This document shows positions 16,271-23,381 of a stretch of 42,150 nucleotides of DNA, piece by piece. Positions within the stretch are counted from its first letter, which is position 1. Each line of letters begins with the position of its first letter. A program made the translations under genes and the position numbers. This DNA comes from GCA-2862585 sp049890295 (lineage in GTDB: Bacteria > Bacteroidota > Bacteroidia > Flavobacteriales > UBA7312): NCBI GenBank assembly GCA_049890295.1, contig JBMHBP010000011.1, forward strand, positions 1 to 42,150, read 5' to 3'. The notes beneath the pieces are model-generated. The model ran no database searches. It was given only the letters and a program-made list of their open reading frames with translations, and was not told the origin of the DNA.

Positions 16271-17197
16271 TTGAAAATTTACCATTCTATAACTGATTTC
16301 AAAGGTGTAGAAAAACCAATTGTAACTACAGGGACTTTTGATGGCGTACATTTTGGCCATAAAAAAATCATTCAACGCCTGAACGAGTTAGCACAAAACC
16401 TTAATGGAGAATCGGTTATTTTGACCTTTTACCCTCATCCCAGAATGGTGTTGTTTCCAGACGATCACCAACTACAACTCATTAATACATTGGATGAGAA
16501 AATAGAACTTCTTGAAAAAGCGGGAGTTCAACATTTAATTATACATCCTTTTACAAAGGATTTCTCACGAACCACATCATTAAACTTTGTCAGAGATATT
16601 ATAGTCAATCAGTTGAATACCCACAAGTTGGTCATTGGTTACGATCATCATTTTGGTCGAAACCGAGAAGGAACCTTTGAACACCTTAAAGAATTTGCCC
16701 CGGTATACGGTTTTAAAGTAGAAGAAATACCTGCTCAATTATTGGATGATGTAAAAGTCAGTTCTACTAAAATCAGAAAAGCACTTTTGATGGGAAAAGT
16801 TGACCTTGTTCACCACTATTTGGGTTATCATTATCTACTGACTGGAACTGTGGTGATGGGAAATAAAATTGGAAGGAAAATGAACTTTCCAACCGCAAAT
16901 CTTCAAATTGATGATACTACTAAATTGATACCCAAAGCTGGTGTTTATGCCGTGAAGGTAACCTTTGAAAATGACACATTTGGTGGAATGATGAACATAG
17001 GTGTAAATCCTACTTTAGGGAAGAATAAACAGACTATTGAAGTTCATATTTTTGACTTTGACAAAATAATTTATGATAATAAGATATGTGTTCAACTGAT
17101 TAGTCGGTTAAGAGACGAGATTTCTTTTATGGATATTGAAAGTTTAAAAAAGCAATTAGAGAAAGACAAATTATCAGCCCTGAAGTTGTTAGCATAA
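16271..17197 (+). CDS. ribF: Bifunctional riboflavin kinase / FAD synthetase
   Basis: Converts riboflavin to FMN and then to FAD. The N-terminal nucleotidyltransferase domain (about residues 15-170) has GTFDGVHFGHKKII with the HxGH-type motif, GYDHHFGRNREG and VSSTKIRKALLMG. The C-terminal kinase domain (about 180-305) has GNKIGRKMNFPTANL and MMNIGVNPTLG with the catalytic EVHIFDFD. Length 308 is normal. The start is a TTG: the protein beginning MKIYHSITDF needs it, and no ATG or GTG is available at that point. It is single, ended by a strong terminator shared with the convergent TonB receptor. Confidence 0.95.
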   Translation: MKIYHSITDFKGVEKPIVTTGTFDGVHFGHKKIIQRLNELAQNLNGESVILTFYPHPRMVLFPDDHQLQLINTLDEKIELLEKAGVQHLIIHPFTKDFSRTTSLNFVRDIIVNQLNTHKLVIGYDHHFGRNREGTFEHLKEFAPVYGFKVEEIPAQLLDDVKVSSTKIRKALLMGKVDLVHHYLGYHYLLTGTVVMGNKIGRKMNFPTANLQIDDTTKLIPKAGVYAVKVTFENDTFGGMMNIGVNPTLGKNKQTIEVHIFDFDKIIYDNKICVQLISRLRDEISFMDIESLKKQLEKDKLSALKLLA

Positions 17198-17226
17198 AAA
17201 AAGCCCTCATTTGAGGGCTTTTTTTA
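17196..17226. terminator. Bidirectional terminator between ribF and omr1
   Basis: An AAAAAAAGCCCTCA arm and a TGAGGGCTTTTTTT arm with a short TT loop form a near-perfect hairpin flanked by A and T tracts. It would stop transcription from ribF on the plus strand and from the TonB receptor gene on the minus strand. Confidence 0.9.
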
Positions 17227-17242
17227 CATGTTTACTCCATTA

Positions 17243-19447
17243 TTAAAATCCTAATGTAAGTCCAACTAAGAAGTTTCTTTTGGCTTGCGGGAAATAACCA
17301 GCCATATCATAGCCCCCTTGACTATTTGCTGTCACATATGGATCGTCAGGTCTTGGATCATAACCATCCGATTTAAAACGATAAATCCAGGCATTGTTGA
17401 CGTAGTTTTCATCCAATAGATTATTAACCTGAATACTCAGTTTAGCAGTTTTGAATAATTTAGTTTCAATATTCCAAATGGCTCGTCCGTGATGTACAAG
17501 ATAGGCCTCCAGTTGTCTATCTTCACTGGACGTATTATCTATGTATTGGTCGCCTACGTATTTCGATATCAATTGAAGTTCAATATTTTTATTTAACTGG
17601 TAATCCAATTTGCTGGCCCAAATCAGTTCTGGAGAAAAAGCAATGTCTGTATTTTCATAATTAACAGTCTCCTGCCCCCATGTGTCCCAATTATCAATGT
17701 ATTCGGTATATTGAGCTATGGTATTTTGGCTCATTGAGACATTCCCAGACCAATCCCATTTGTTATTGATTTTGATACCTCCTTCTATTTCAATACCTTT
17801 TCTTTCTGAGTAGTCCACATTTTCTCTGGTGTATTCGCCTACATCATTTATTTTACCGGTAAGGATAAGCTGATTGTCATAAATCATATAATAAGCTGTG
17901 GCTGAAATAGCGTAGTTTTTTCGATTTAGCTTATAGCCAATTTCAGTATCGAAAAGGGTTTCATGCACTGGTCTTGAGTTGGGCGACGAATCCACAAAAT
18001 CACTTCTGTTGGGCTCTCTATTAGCCACTGCAAATGAGGCAAATGCACTGCTTTCATTATCTATCTGGTAGAAGCCACCAAATTTGGGGTTGAAAAATGA
18101 AAATTCTACAGTATCTTCCAAAGCACTTCCGTTTTCATCCTTTCCAATAAATGAATAATCAATGTTTCGTTGCTGAATGTCGCCAAAAAGAGTTAGTTGC
18201 TCGTTATAATTATAAAACCCTTTAGCATATACGTTAAAGTCAGTTTTGATAGCATCGTTGTCGTAATAGACATGGCCCAAGGCACCATTGCTTGCAAATT
18301 CTGCCCAACGTACTTCTCCATAATGACGACCTTCATAGGTGTTCCATCCACCACCAACAATGTAATCCAACTTATCGATACTATTAGTATAAGAAAAAAT
18401 AGCACCGTAAAAGTCGTTATCTAACCATTTTCTTCTTATGAGGTCAGTTTCACTGATGGTGTCATTACCAATGTAAACATCATTTAAGCCATAATCCGAT
18501 AATGTCTCACCACCTTTGTATTGCTCATAATAGCCCTCGCCATGTGTAAAGTGTAAACCGAGGGTCAGTTTTGCCGAGGAACTCAATTGTTTGCTATAAT
18601 GTGCCATGTAATGGTCTTGCCAATAATTATCGGTTTCATTTTCGTAGGTGTAGCTATTAAATGTTCTCAAGCTATCGTCATTGATGTATGCTAGTGGAAC
18701 ACCATTCCAGGCCTGATACGTTTTTTCTTTTCCAGAGATGAGAGTCAGTTTAAGCACTTCGTCATCACCATAGTAGCCACCAGAAAGATATAATGATTTT
18801 AAGTCTGAAGTAGCTCTGTCGATATAACCGTCGGATGAGATTTGTGATACTCTTCCATCCAAGGTGAATTTATCCGCTATCAGACCAGTACCAAATTCAA
18901 CATTATTTTTCAGTGTTTTGTAGGAGCCAACTGTATTATTAGTGGTAGCGTAAGCCTTGGTTCTCAGTCCTTGAGTTTTGAGGTTAACAGTAGCACCAAA
19001 TGCCGCCGCACCATTAGTAGAGGTACCTACCCCTCTTTGAATTTGGATATCTTCTACTGAAGAAGTGAAGTCGGGCATATTGACCCACCATACGCCTTGT
19101 GATTCGGCATCGTTGAGCGGAATACCGTCGATGGTAACGTTGATTCTGGTAGCGTCGCTACCACGAACTCTAAAGCCTGTGTAGCCAATGCCGGCACCGG
19201 CATCAGAAGTTGTCACTACCGATGGTGTCAAAGAAAGCATGTAAGGAATGTCTTGGCCTAAATTCTGCTCTTCCAATTGCTCCTGAGTAATGTTGGTAAA
19301 CGACATGGGTGTTTGTTCAGTAGCTCTCAGAGCGTTGATGTTTACCTGCTGTAGTTCAGGATAAATGATGAGTGTATCGGACTGTTGTGCAGACAGATAC
19401 GTGCACGAAGCTAATAAGCTAAGGCAGAGAAAATGTTTAAATGTCAT
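17243..19447 (-). CDS. TonB-dependent outer membrane receptor, thiamine type (Omr1-like)
   Basis: Outer-membrane beta-barrel receptor of 734 residues. Signal peptide about residues 1-20 (MTFKHFLCLSLLASCTYLSA/Q). The plug domain spans about 30-150, with FRVRGSDATRINVTIDGIPLNDAESQGVWWVNMPD and IQIQRGVGTSTNGAAAFGATVNL. The 22-strand barrel follows and ends in the terminal aromatic LVGLTLGF. A complete TPP riboswitch lies in its leader, so expression should fall when thiamine is plentiful; the cargo is therefore thiamine or a precursor. Just upstream on the same strand lie a NadR-like kinase and a YkoF-like protein. An inner-membrane PnuT transporter, the usual partner, is absent from the window. 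Confidence 0.92.
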   Translation of the reverse strand: MTFKHFLCLSLLASCTYLSAQQSDTLIIYPELQQVNINALRATEQTPMSFTNITQEQLEEQNLGQDIPYMLSLTPSVVTTSDAGAGIGYTGFRVRGSDATRINVTIDGIPLNDAESQGVWWVNMPDFTSSVEDIQIQRGVGTSTNGAAAFGATVNLKTQGLRTKAYATTNNTVGSYKTLKNNVEFGTGLIADKFTLDGRVSQISSDGYIDRATSDLKSLYLSGGYYGDDEVLKLTLISGKEKTYQAWNGVPLAYINDDSLRTFNSYTYENETDNYWQDHYMAHYSKQLSSSAKLTLGLHFTHGEGYYEQYKGGETLSDYGLNDVYIGNDTISETDLIRRKWLDNDFYGAIFSYTNSIDKLDYIVGGGWNTYEGRHYGEVRWAEFASNGALGHVYYDNDAIKTDFNVYAKGFYNYNEQLTLFGDIQQRNIDYSFIGKDENGSALEDTVEFSFFNPKFGGFYQIDNESSAFASFAVANREPNRSDFVDSSPNSRPVHETLFDTEIGYKLNRKNYAISATAYYMIYDNQLILTGKINDVGEYTRENVDYSERKGIEIEGGIKINNKWDWSGNVSMSQNTIAQYTEYIDNWDTWGQETVNYENTDIAFSPELIWASKLDYQLNKNIELQLISKYVGDQYIDNTSSEDRQLEAYLVHHGRAIWNIETKLFKTAKLSIQVNNLLDENYVNNAWIYRFKSDGYDPRPDDPYVTANSQGGYDMAGYFPQAKRNFLVGLTLGF

Positions 19448-19473
19448 TATTGTTGGTTTTTAGTTAAACACTA

Positions 19474-19497
19474 CCACTTGCACGGAGTTGCTAGTGG
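19474..19497 (-). promoter_or_regulatory. Leader hairpin, possible expression platform of the TPP riboswitch
   Basis: On the minus strand CCACTAGCA and TGCAAGTGG form a stem with one A-A mismatch around the loop ACTCCG. The loop side AACTCC is the exact complement of GGAGTT at the 3' edge of the TPP aptamer, so the two pairings exclude each other. No T tract follows, so control would be at translation rather than termination. The switching role is inferred. Confidence 0.4.
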
Positions 19498-19507
19498 ATA
19501 ATTATGT

Positions 19508-19590
19508 AAAACTCCCTTCCCTTCCAAGAATTACCTTGGCAGGTTCAATGGGTATGATCTCAGCCCGTAAAGGCACCCCGTAAAGATGGT
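19508..19590 (-). ncRNA. TPP riboswitch (THI element)
   Basis: Minus-strand sequence shows the conserved THI-box blocks in order: ACGGGGTGCC, GGGCTGAGATCATACCC, TTGAACCTG, a small variable stem, GGTAATTC and GAAGGGAAGGG. The aptamer begins just after the -7 element at 19592-19599 and ends about 60 bases before the TonB receptor ATG. This is the classic thiamine pyrophosphate aptamer and identifies the downstream receptor as part of the thiamine regulon. Confidence 0.95.
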
Positions 19591-19591
19591 A

Positions 19592-19599
19592 CAAATATA
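19592..19599 (-). promoter_or_regulatory. -7 promoter element of omr1
   Basis: TATATTTG on the minus strand lies directly before the TPP aptamer, so transcription starts at the base of the riboswitch P1 helix. Confidence 0.6.
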
Positions 19600-19848
19600 A
19601 TTATTTGTATGATAATTAAGTGATGAAAATTAACATAACTTAAATTGTTAAAAAATTATCTGACTAGCTTAAGTAAATGTGCTGTGTAACATCCTTTTGG
19701 CACAGCAGTTACCCTAACCCCAAGCTAATCAAAGCTAAGCATGGTCTCTTTACTCAATTGGTCAAAACCAATAAAAACTTAGTTTTTTGCAATTAATTAG
19801 TTTTTGGAAGTATAAGGTTTTTACAGGTGAAAATAAATTTAAAAACTG
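19600..19848. other. Gene-free stretch with one hairpin
   Basis: No open frame of note. An imperfect hairpin at 19673-19712 pairs GTAA with TTAC and TGCTGTG with CACAGCA across a 14-base loop. A second short stem, ATTGGT/ACCAAT, lies near 19766-19781. No promoter or known RNA family was recognised for either. Confidence 0.35.
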
Positions 19849-19869
19849 AAAAAATTCGATAATTATCGA
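19849..19869 (-). terminator. Probable terminator of the GGGPS-ykoF-like-kinase unit
   Basis: The 14-base palindrome TCGATAATTATCGA (19856-19869) directly abuts the kinase stop codon and is followed on the minus strand by a six-T run. The stem is short (5 bp around AATT) and AT-rich, so termination may be weak. Confidence 0.5.
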
Positions 19870-20376
19870 TCAGTGATCAAGGTATTGGTCTAGTAAATTA
19901 ATCGCTAGCTGAGTCCGATCCACTCCGCTGATAATAGAATACGATTTATTATATTTTTTCAATTCGCTTTGGTATCTGTCAAACAGTTCTTGTCGGTGGT
20001 CTGGGTGTTCTCTTTGACTATCCTCCTCCCATGGTAAATCAATATTACACAATAAATAATGATCGTAATAGCGTTGTGATATTTGTTCCAAAATCCATGG
20101 GTGACACCTTCCGTATTTAAATTCACTCCATACCTTACAAACTATTAGGTCGGTATCTAAAAAAAGGAAGTGGCTATTAGTGGAGAGAGTGTCTTCTAGT
20201 TCTATTTGGTTTTTGGCAATAGTCAGAATGTCTGACTCATCATACTCCCTGTCTAGTTGGTCGATATATTCTCGGGCGTATTCGTAGGTAAATGGCATAT
20301 TATAATGCTTAGATAGAGCCTCAGTTAGGGTGCTTTTTCCTGTACTTTCAGGGCCAATGATGACTATTTTCTTCAT
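19870..20376 (-). CDS. NadR-like P-loop kinase, probably thiamine-related
   Basis: 168-residue ATPase resembling the C-terminal ribosylnicotinamide kinase domain of NadR. Walker A GPESTGKST lies near residues 8-16, then TYEYAREYID, the Walker B-like FLFLDTDLIV with a following CKVWSEFKYG, and the lid DLPWEEDSQREHPDHR. Stand-alone NadR-kinase-like proteins in Bacteroidetes are often encoded beside thiamine-type TonB receptors and PnuC-family transporters. Here it follows a YkoF-like thiamine-binding protein by three bases and precedes the TPP-regulated receptor. Inference: it phosphorylates a salvaged vitamin (thiamine or a nucleoside) and so traps it in the cell. The true substrate is unknown. 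Confidence 0.85.
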   Translation of the reverse strand: MKKIVIIGPESTGKSTLTEALSKHYNMPFTYEYAREYIDQLDREYDESDILTIAKNQIELEDTLSTNSHFLFLDTDLIVCKVWSEFKYGRCHPWILEQISQRYYDHYLLCNIDLPWEEDSQREHPDHRQELFDRYQSELKKYNKSYSIISGVDRTQLAINLLDQYLDH

Positions 20377-20379
20377 GGG

Positions 20380-20640
20380 CTAGAAATTAGGCTTATCTTG
20401 TAAGTCTGAATTGGCCATTTTTAATGTAAACACTAGTTTATCGTTAGTCAAAAAAGTGGCTTTCATTTCCTGATTTATGGCTCGCATGATATGGTCGTAG
20501 TCTCCAAATACTTGTGTGCTCATTCCGTTGGTTTCGACTTTAATAAAAGGGTGTGAGCGTAGTTTTTTTATGAATCTTATAATAGGTTCTTCATAGCCTG
20601 CATTGAGTGGATACATGCTAATTTCTAGAGAGCATTTCAT
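20380..20640 (-). CDS. YkoF/MTH1187-like thiamine-binding protein
   Basis: Small ferredoxin-like-fold protein of 86 residues without signal peptide. The segment SLEISMYPLNAGYEEPIIRFIKKL, followed by KVETNGMSTQVFGDYDHIMRAI, matches the pattern of YkoF-type repeats (SLYPL ... STxxxGxxDHV), which bind thiamine or hydroxymethylpyrimidine in Bacillus subtilis YkoF. It is a single repeat, as in MTH1187-type proteins, and would act as an oligomer. It overlaps the GGGPS 3' end by 23 bases and is followed by the kinase after three bases. Its place next to the TPP-regulated receptor supports a thiamine role. Confidence 0.75.
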   Translation of the reverse strand: MKCSLEISMYPLNAGYEEPIIRFIKKLRSHPFIKVETNGMSTQVFGDYDHIMRAINQEMKATFLTNDKLVFTLKMANSDLQDKPNF

Positions 20641-21391
20641 TTTTTGTATTGATGTTATATTGATGTATGGATCGTGCTATGTCCTCTATTAATTGTGGTG
20701 ATTTTTCAATACTATTACCCACTACAATGATATCTGCTCCAGCTTTGCAATTTTCTAAGGCTTTTTCGGGTGTACAAATACCACCACCGATTACAAGAGG
20801 GATATCTATGGATTGACTAACCATATTTATCATTTCTTCAGAAATGGGTTTTTTAGCTCCACTTCCACCATCCATAAAGATAAGCTTAAGACCTAAAAGT
20901 TCACCTGCCATAGCTGTGCAAACAGCCACATCATTTTTCTCACGAGGAATTGGAGTGGTATTGCTCATGTACGATACGGTAGTCGGATTGCCGCTATCGA
21001 TGAGCATGTAGCCGGTAGATATAACCTCCAAATTTGAGGCTTTTAAAATTGGAGCTGTAATAACCTGATTGCCAATTAGCATTTCTGGGTTTCTTCCAGA
21101 AATTAGTGACAGGAATAGAATAGCATCAGCATTGTTGTTGACCTGCATAGTATTGCCAGGGAATATTACAACAGGTATATTACAATTAGACTTGATTGTA
21201 GAAATACACTCATTCATGCTATCTGTTGTGAGTAAGCTGCCGCCAACATAAAATAAATCCACATTTGCCCTAACAGCTCTCTCAATAAGTTCTAACAATT
21301 CATCAGAAGTTTGCTTATCTGGATCAATTAGAACTGCAAAGAGTTTATGAGAACTTTTTTTCTTTGAAAGAATAAATTCGTAAATATTCAT
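20618..21391 (-). CDS. Geranylgeranylglyceryl phosphate synthase family protein (group II)
   Basis: TIM-barrel prenyltransferase joining a polyprenyl diphosphate to sn-glycerol 1-phosphate. Motifs: FAVLIDPDKQ at the first strand, DLFYVGGSLL, IPVVIFPGN, STGYMLIDSG, the phosphate-binding LIFMDGGSGAKKPI, and VIGGGICTPEKA followed by ADIIVVGNSIE. About 257 residues. Bacteroidetes members such as that of Flavobacterium johnsoniae fall into group II and have GGGP synthase activity; their cellular role remains unclear. I start at the ATG at 21391: the in-frame GTG at 21397 shares its G with the TTTG of the -7 element. The gene heads a unit with the YkoF-like and kinase genes. Confidence 0.92.
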   Translation of the reverse strand: MNIYEFILSKKKSSHKLFAVLIDPDKQTSDELLELIERAVRANVDLFYVGGSLLTTDSMNECISTIKSNCNIPVVIFPGNTMQVNNNADAILFLSLISGRNPEMLIGNQVITAPILKASNLEVISTGYMLIDSGNPTTVSYMSNTTPIPREKNDVAVCTAMAGELLGLKLIFMDGGSGAKKPISEEMINMVSQSIDIPLVIGGGICTPEKALENCKAGADIIVVGNSIEKSPQLIEDIARSIHQYNINTKNEMLSRN

Positions 21392-21396
21392 AGCCA

Positions 21397-21404
21397 CAAA
21401 TGTA
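21397..21404 (-). promoter_or_regulatory. -7 promoter element of the GGGPS unit
   Basis: TACATTTG on the minus strand ends five bases before the ATG at 21391 and begins just after the PPTase stop, implying a leaderless message. Confidence 0.55.
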
Positions 21405-21405
21405 A

Positions 21406-21930
21406 TTAATCGTAGTAATACACTACAAAGTTATCATTAAATTTTTCATAGTTTAAAGTATACTTATGGTTGTTCATAGAGCTGTCAATGGTGTTTTTAT
21501 TAATAGAAAGAATACTCAAATCGCTGACAATGTTGAGAGAGCCGTTTTGGTGAATTTTGAATAAACATTCTTTAGCAGACCAGCAAAGTGTAGTTAATTC
21601 TTTAGTGTTAGCCCATACTTGTTCCTCTTTTGAAAGAAATCTTGGAGCCACTTTTTTAGTCCTTTCACTGATTTTTTCAATGTCTACTGCCGCACGATGA
21701 GGTGTGATTAATAGAGCTAAAAAATCCACCGTATGTGAAATTGAAATGCCTTTGCCGCTAGACAAAATTGGGGCTTTATTAAGTTTGTAGGACAGCCTTT
21801 CGTTGGGGTAATGTTGTTTTAGAATTTGTTGTGTGCCAACTATCTCTCTATCTCTTTTACTAAGATTATTGAACTCAAAAGAGTTCATAGGCTCAATAAT
21901 GAGGTGATAATGTGGTGTTTTTTGGTCCAA
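21406..21930 (-). CDS. 4'-phosphopantetheinyl transferase superfamily protein
   Basis: Transfers the phosphopantetheine arm of CoA to carrier proteins, probably the acyl carrier protein of fatty acid synthesis. Core motifs are visible: SGKGISISHT (substrate and CoA binding), AVDIEKI (the metal-binding D-x-E) and CWSAKECLFKI (W-S-x-K-E). At 174 residues it is compact. The frame opens with a TTG at 21930; the first ATG would remove the leading segment HYHLIIEP, which looks like the first strand of the fold, so the TTG start is preferred. It diverges from ahcY with 79 bases between starts. Confidence 0.88.
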   Translation of the reverse strand: MDQKTPHYHLIIEPMNSFEFNNLSKRDREIVGTQQILKQHYPNERLSYKLNKAPILSSGKGISISHTVDFLALLITPHRAAVDIEKISERTKKVAPRFLSKEEQVWANTKELTTLCWSAKECLFKIHQNGSLNIVSDLSILSINKNTIDSSMNNHKYTLNYEKFNDNFVVYYYD

Positions 21931-21951
21931 AAGATGAAAAGTTTTGTGCTA

Positions 21952-21959
21952 CAAAAATA
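21952..21959 (-). promoter_or_regulatory. -7 promoter element of the PPTase gene
   Basis: TATTTTTG on the minus strand, 21 bases before the TTG start, matches TAnnTTTG. It faces away from the ahcY element 23 bases to the right. Confidence 0.5.
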
Positions 21960-21982
21960 CGCATAATGAAAAGTATATTTAG

Positions 21983-21990
21983 TATTTTTG
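21983..21990 (+). promoter_or_regulatory. -7 promoter element of ahcY
   Basis: TATTTTTG, an exact TAnnTTTG match, lies 19 bases before the ahcY ATG. The short leader has no recognisable SAH riboswitch. Confidence 0.6.
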
Positions 21991-22009
21991 TACCATCAAA
22001 TAAATTTAC

Positions 22010-23323
22010 ATGAAATCACAAGTGGAAAAAGTAGCATACAAAGTTAAAGACATTACTCTAGCTGACTGGGGTAGAAAAGAAATTAAATTAGCCGAAGCTG
22101 AAATGCCAGGCTTAATGGCTCTACGTGAGGAGTTTGGTCATCAAAAACCGTTAAAAGGGGCTCGAATTGCGGGTTGTCTTCACATGACTATTCAAACAGC
22201 TGTTTTGATTGAAACACTAATAGAATTAGGAGCCGAAGTTAGTTGGTCGTCTTGTAATATCTTTTCGACACAAGATCATTCCGCTGCTGCTATAGCTGCT
22301 ACGGGTGTGCCAGTATTTGCTTGGAAAGGCATGAATGAAGAAGAGTTCGATTGGTGTATTGAGCAAACGTTATTCGCGTTTGAAGGTGATAAACCATTAA
22401 ATATGATTCTTGATGATGGTGGTGATCTTACCAATATGGTATTCGATAAATATCCTGAGCTAGCAGAAGGAATAAATGGCTTGTCAGAAGAAACCACAAC
22501 AGGAGTACTTCGTCTGTTTGAAAGAGAAAGAAATGGTACCCTATATGTGCCAGCTATCAACATAAATGACTCAGTCACAAAGTCAAAATTTGACAATAAA
22601 TATGGGTGTAGAGAATCCTTAGTAGATGGTATCAGAAGAGCTACCGATGTTATGATTGCTGGAAAGGTAGCTGTAGTTGCTGGTTTCGGGGATGTAGGTA
22701 AAGGTTCGGCTGAATCTTTGAGAGGCGCTGGAGCTAGAGTCATAGTAACAGAAATTGATCCAATTTGTGCACTTCAAGCAGCTATGGAAGGGTATGAGGT
22801 AAAGAAAATGAAAGATGCAATTCCAGAAGCTGATATTGTAGTAACCGCTACAGGTAATAAGGATATTATTTCAGGAGATCATTTTGAAATTATGAAAGAT
22901 AAAACTATAGTATGTAACATTGGTCACTTCGATAACGAAATTGATGTAGCATGGCTAAACGATAATTGGGGTGAATCTAAAGATACCATAAAGCCTCAAG
23001 TTGATAAATACACCATTGGAAATCACGATATTATTTTATTAGCAGAGGGTCGATTAATTAACTTAGGTTGTGCCACTGGTCACCCTTCATTTGTCATGTC
23101 TGCTTCTTTCACGAATCAGGTGATTGCTCAAATCGAATTGTGGAACAATATCGATAATTACGAAAAGAAAGTGTACACTTTACCCAAGCATTTAGATGAA
23201 AAAGTTGCTCGTCTACATTTAGCTAAAATTGGAGTTGAGTTAGATGAGTTAGATAAAGATCAGGCAGACTACATTGGTGTTCCAGTAAATGGTCCATATA
23301 AGCCCGAATATTATAGGTACTAA
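22010..23323 (+). CDS. ahcY: Adenosylhomocysteinase (SAH hydrolase)
   Basis: NAD-dependent enzyme that splits S-adenosylhomocysteine into adenosine and homocysteine, relieving product inhibition of methyltransferases. Motifs: RIAGCLHMTIQTAVLIETL, SWSSCNIFSTQDHSAAAIA, the NAD-binding VAGFGDVGKGSAESLRGAGARVIVTEIDP and the C-terminal LDEKVARLHLAKIGVELDELDKDQADYIGVPVNGPYKPEYYRY with its Lys-Tyr cofactor contact. Length 437 is standard. It is single, divergent from the PPTase, and together with metK covers the two ends of the SAM cycle. Confidence 0.98.
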   Translation: MKSQVEKVAYKVKDITLADWGRKEIKLAEAEMPGLMALREEFGHQKPLKGARIAGCLHMTIQTAVLIETLIELGAEVSWSSCNIFSTQDHSAAAIAATGVPVFAWKGMNEEEFDWCIEQTLFAFEGDKPLNMILDDGGDLTNMVFDKYPELAEGINGLSEETTTGVLRLFERERNGTLYVPAININDSVTKSKFDNKYGCRESLVDGIRRATDVMIAGKVAVVAGFGDVGKGSAESLRGAGARVIVTEIDPICALQAAMEGYEVKKMKDAIPEADIVVTATGNKDIISGDHFEIMKDKTIVCNIGHFDNEIDVAWLNDNWGESKDTIKPQVDKYTIGNHDIILLAEGRLINLGCATGHPSFVMSASFTNQVIAQIELWNNIDNYEKKVYTLPKHLDEKVARLHLAKIGVELDELDKDQADYIGVPVNGPYKPEYYRY

Positions 23324-23328
23324 TTTTG
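23321..23328 (+). promoter_or_regulatory. -7 element overlapping the ahcY stop codon
   Basis: TAATTTTG begins with the TAA stop of ahcY. It would start a message near 23334 for the PKD protein, with the long hairpin at 23342-23381 filling nearly the whole leader. Confidence 0.45.
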
Positions 23329-23341
23329 TAAATTCAGAAAT

Positions 23342-23381
23342 ATATCATAAACTTGTTAGCACTATAACAAGTTTATGATAT
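23342..23381 (+). promoter_or_regulatory. 17-bp perfect hairpin covering the start codon of the PKD protein
   Basis: Arms 23342-23358 and 23365-23381 are perfectly complementary over 17 bases around the loop GCACTA. The second arm includes the first two bases of the ATG at 23380-23382, so in RNA the start site would be buried in a stable stem. No T tract follows, so a terminator role for ahcY is less likely, though not excluded. Confidence 0.7.

Noticed and set aside
20380..20640. Assignment of the 86-residue protein to DUF493
   Set aside because: Size is similar, but the SMYPL and STQVFGDYDHI pattern fits the YkoF/MTH1187 type instead, and the thiamine context agrees.
21991..22009. SAH riboswitch upstream of ahcY
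   Set aside because: The leader is under 20 bases, too short for an SAH aptamer.
22276..22743. 155-codon antisense frame within ahcY
   Set aside because: Shadow frame of a strongly conserved gene, rich in Ser and Pro with no motif; the same applies to other long antisense frames such as those inside der, bioA and rsgA.
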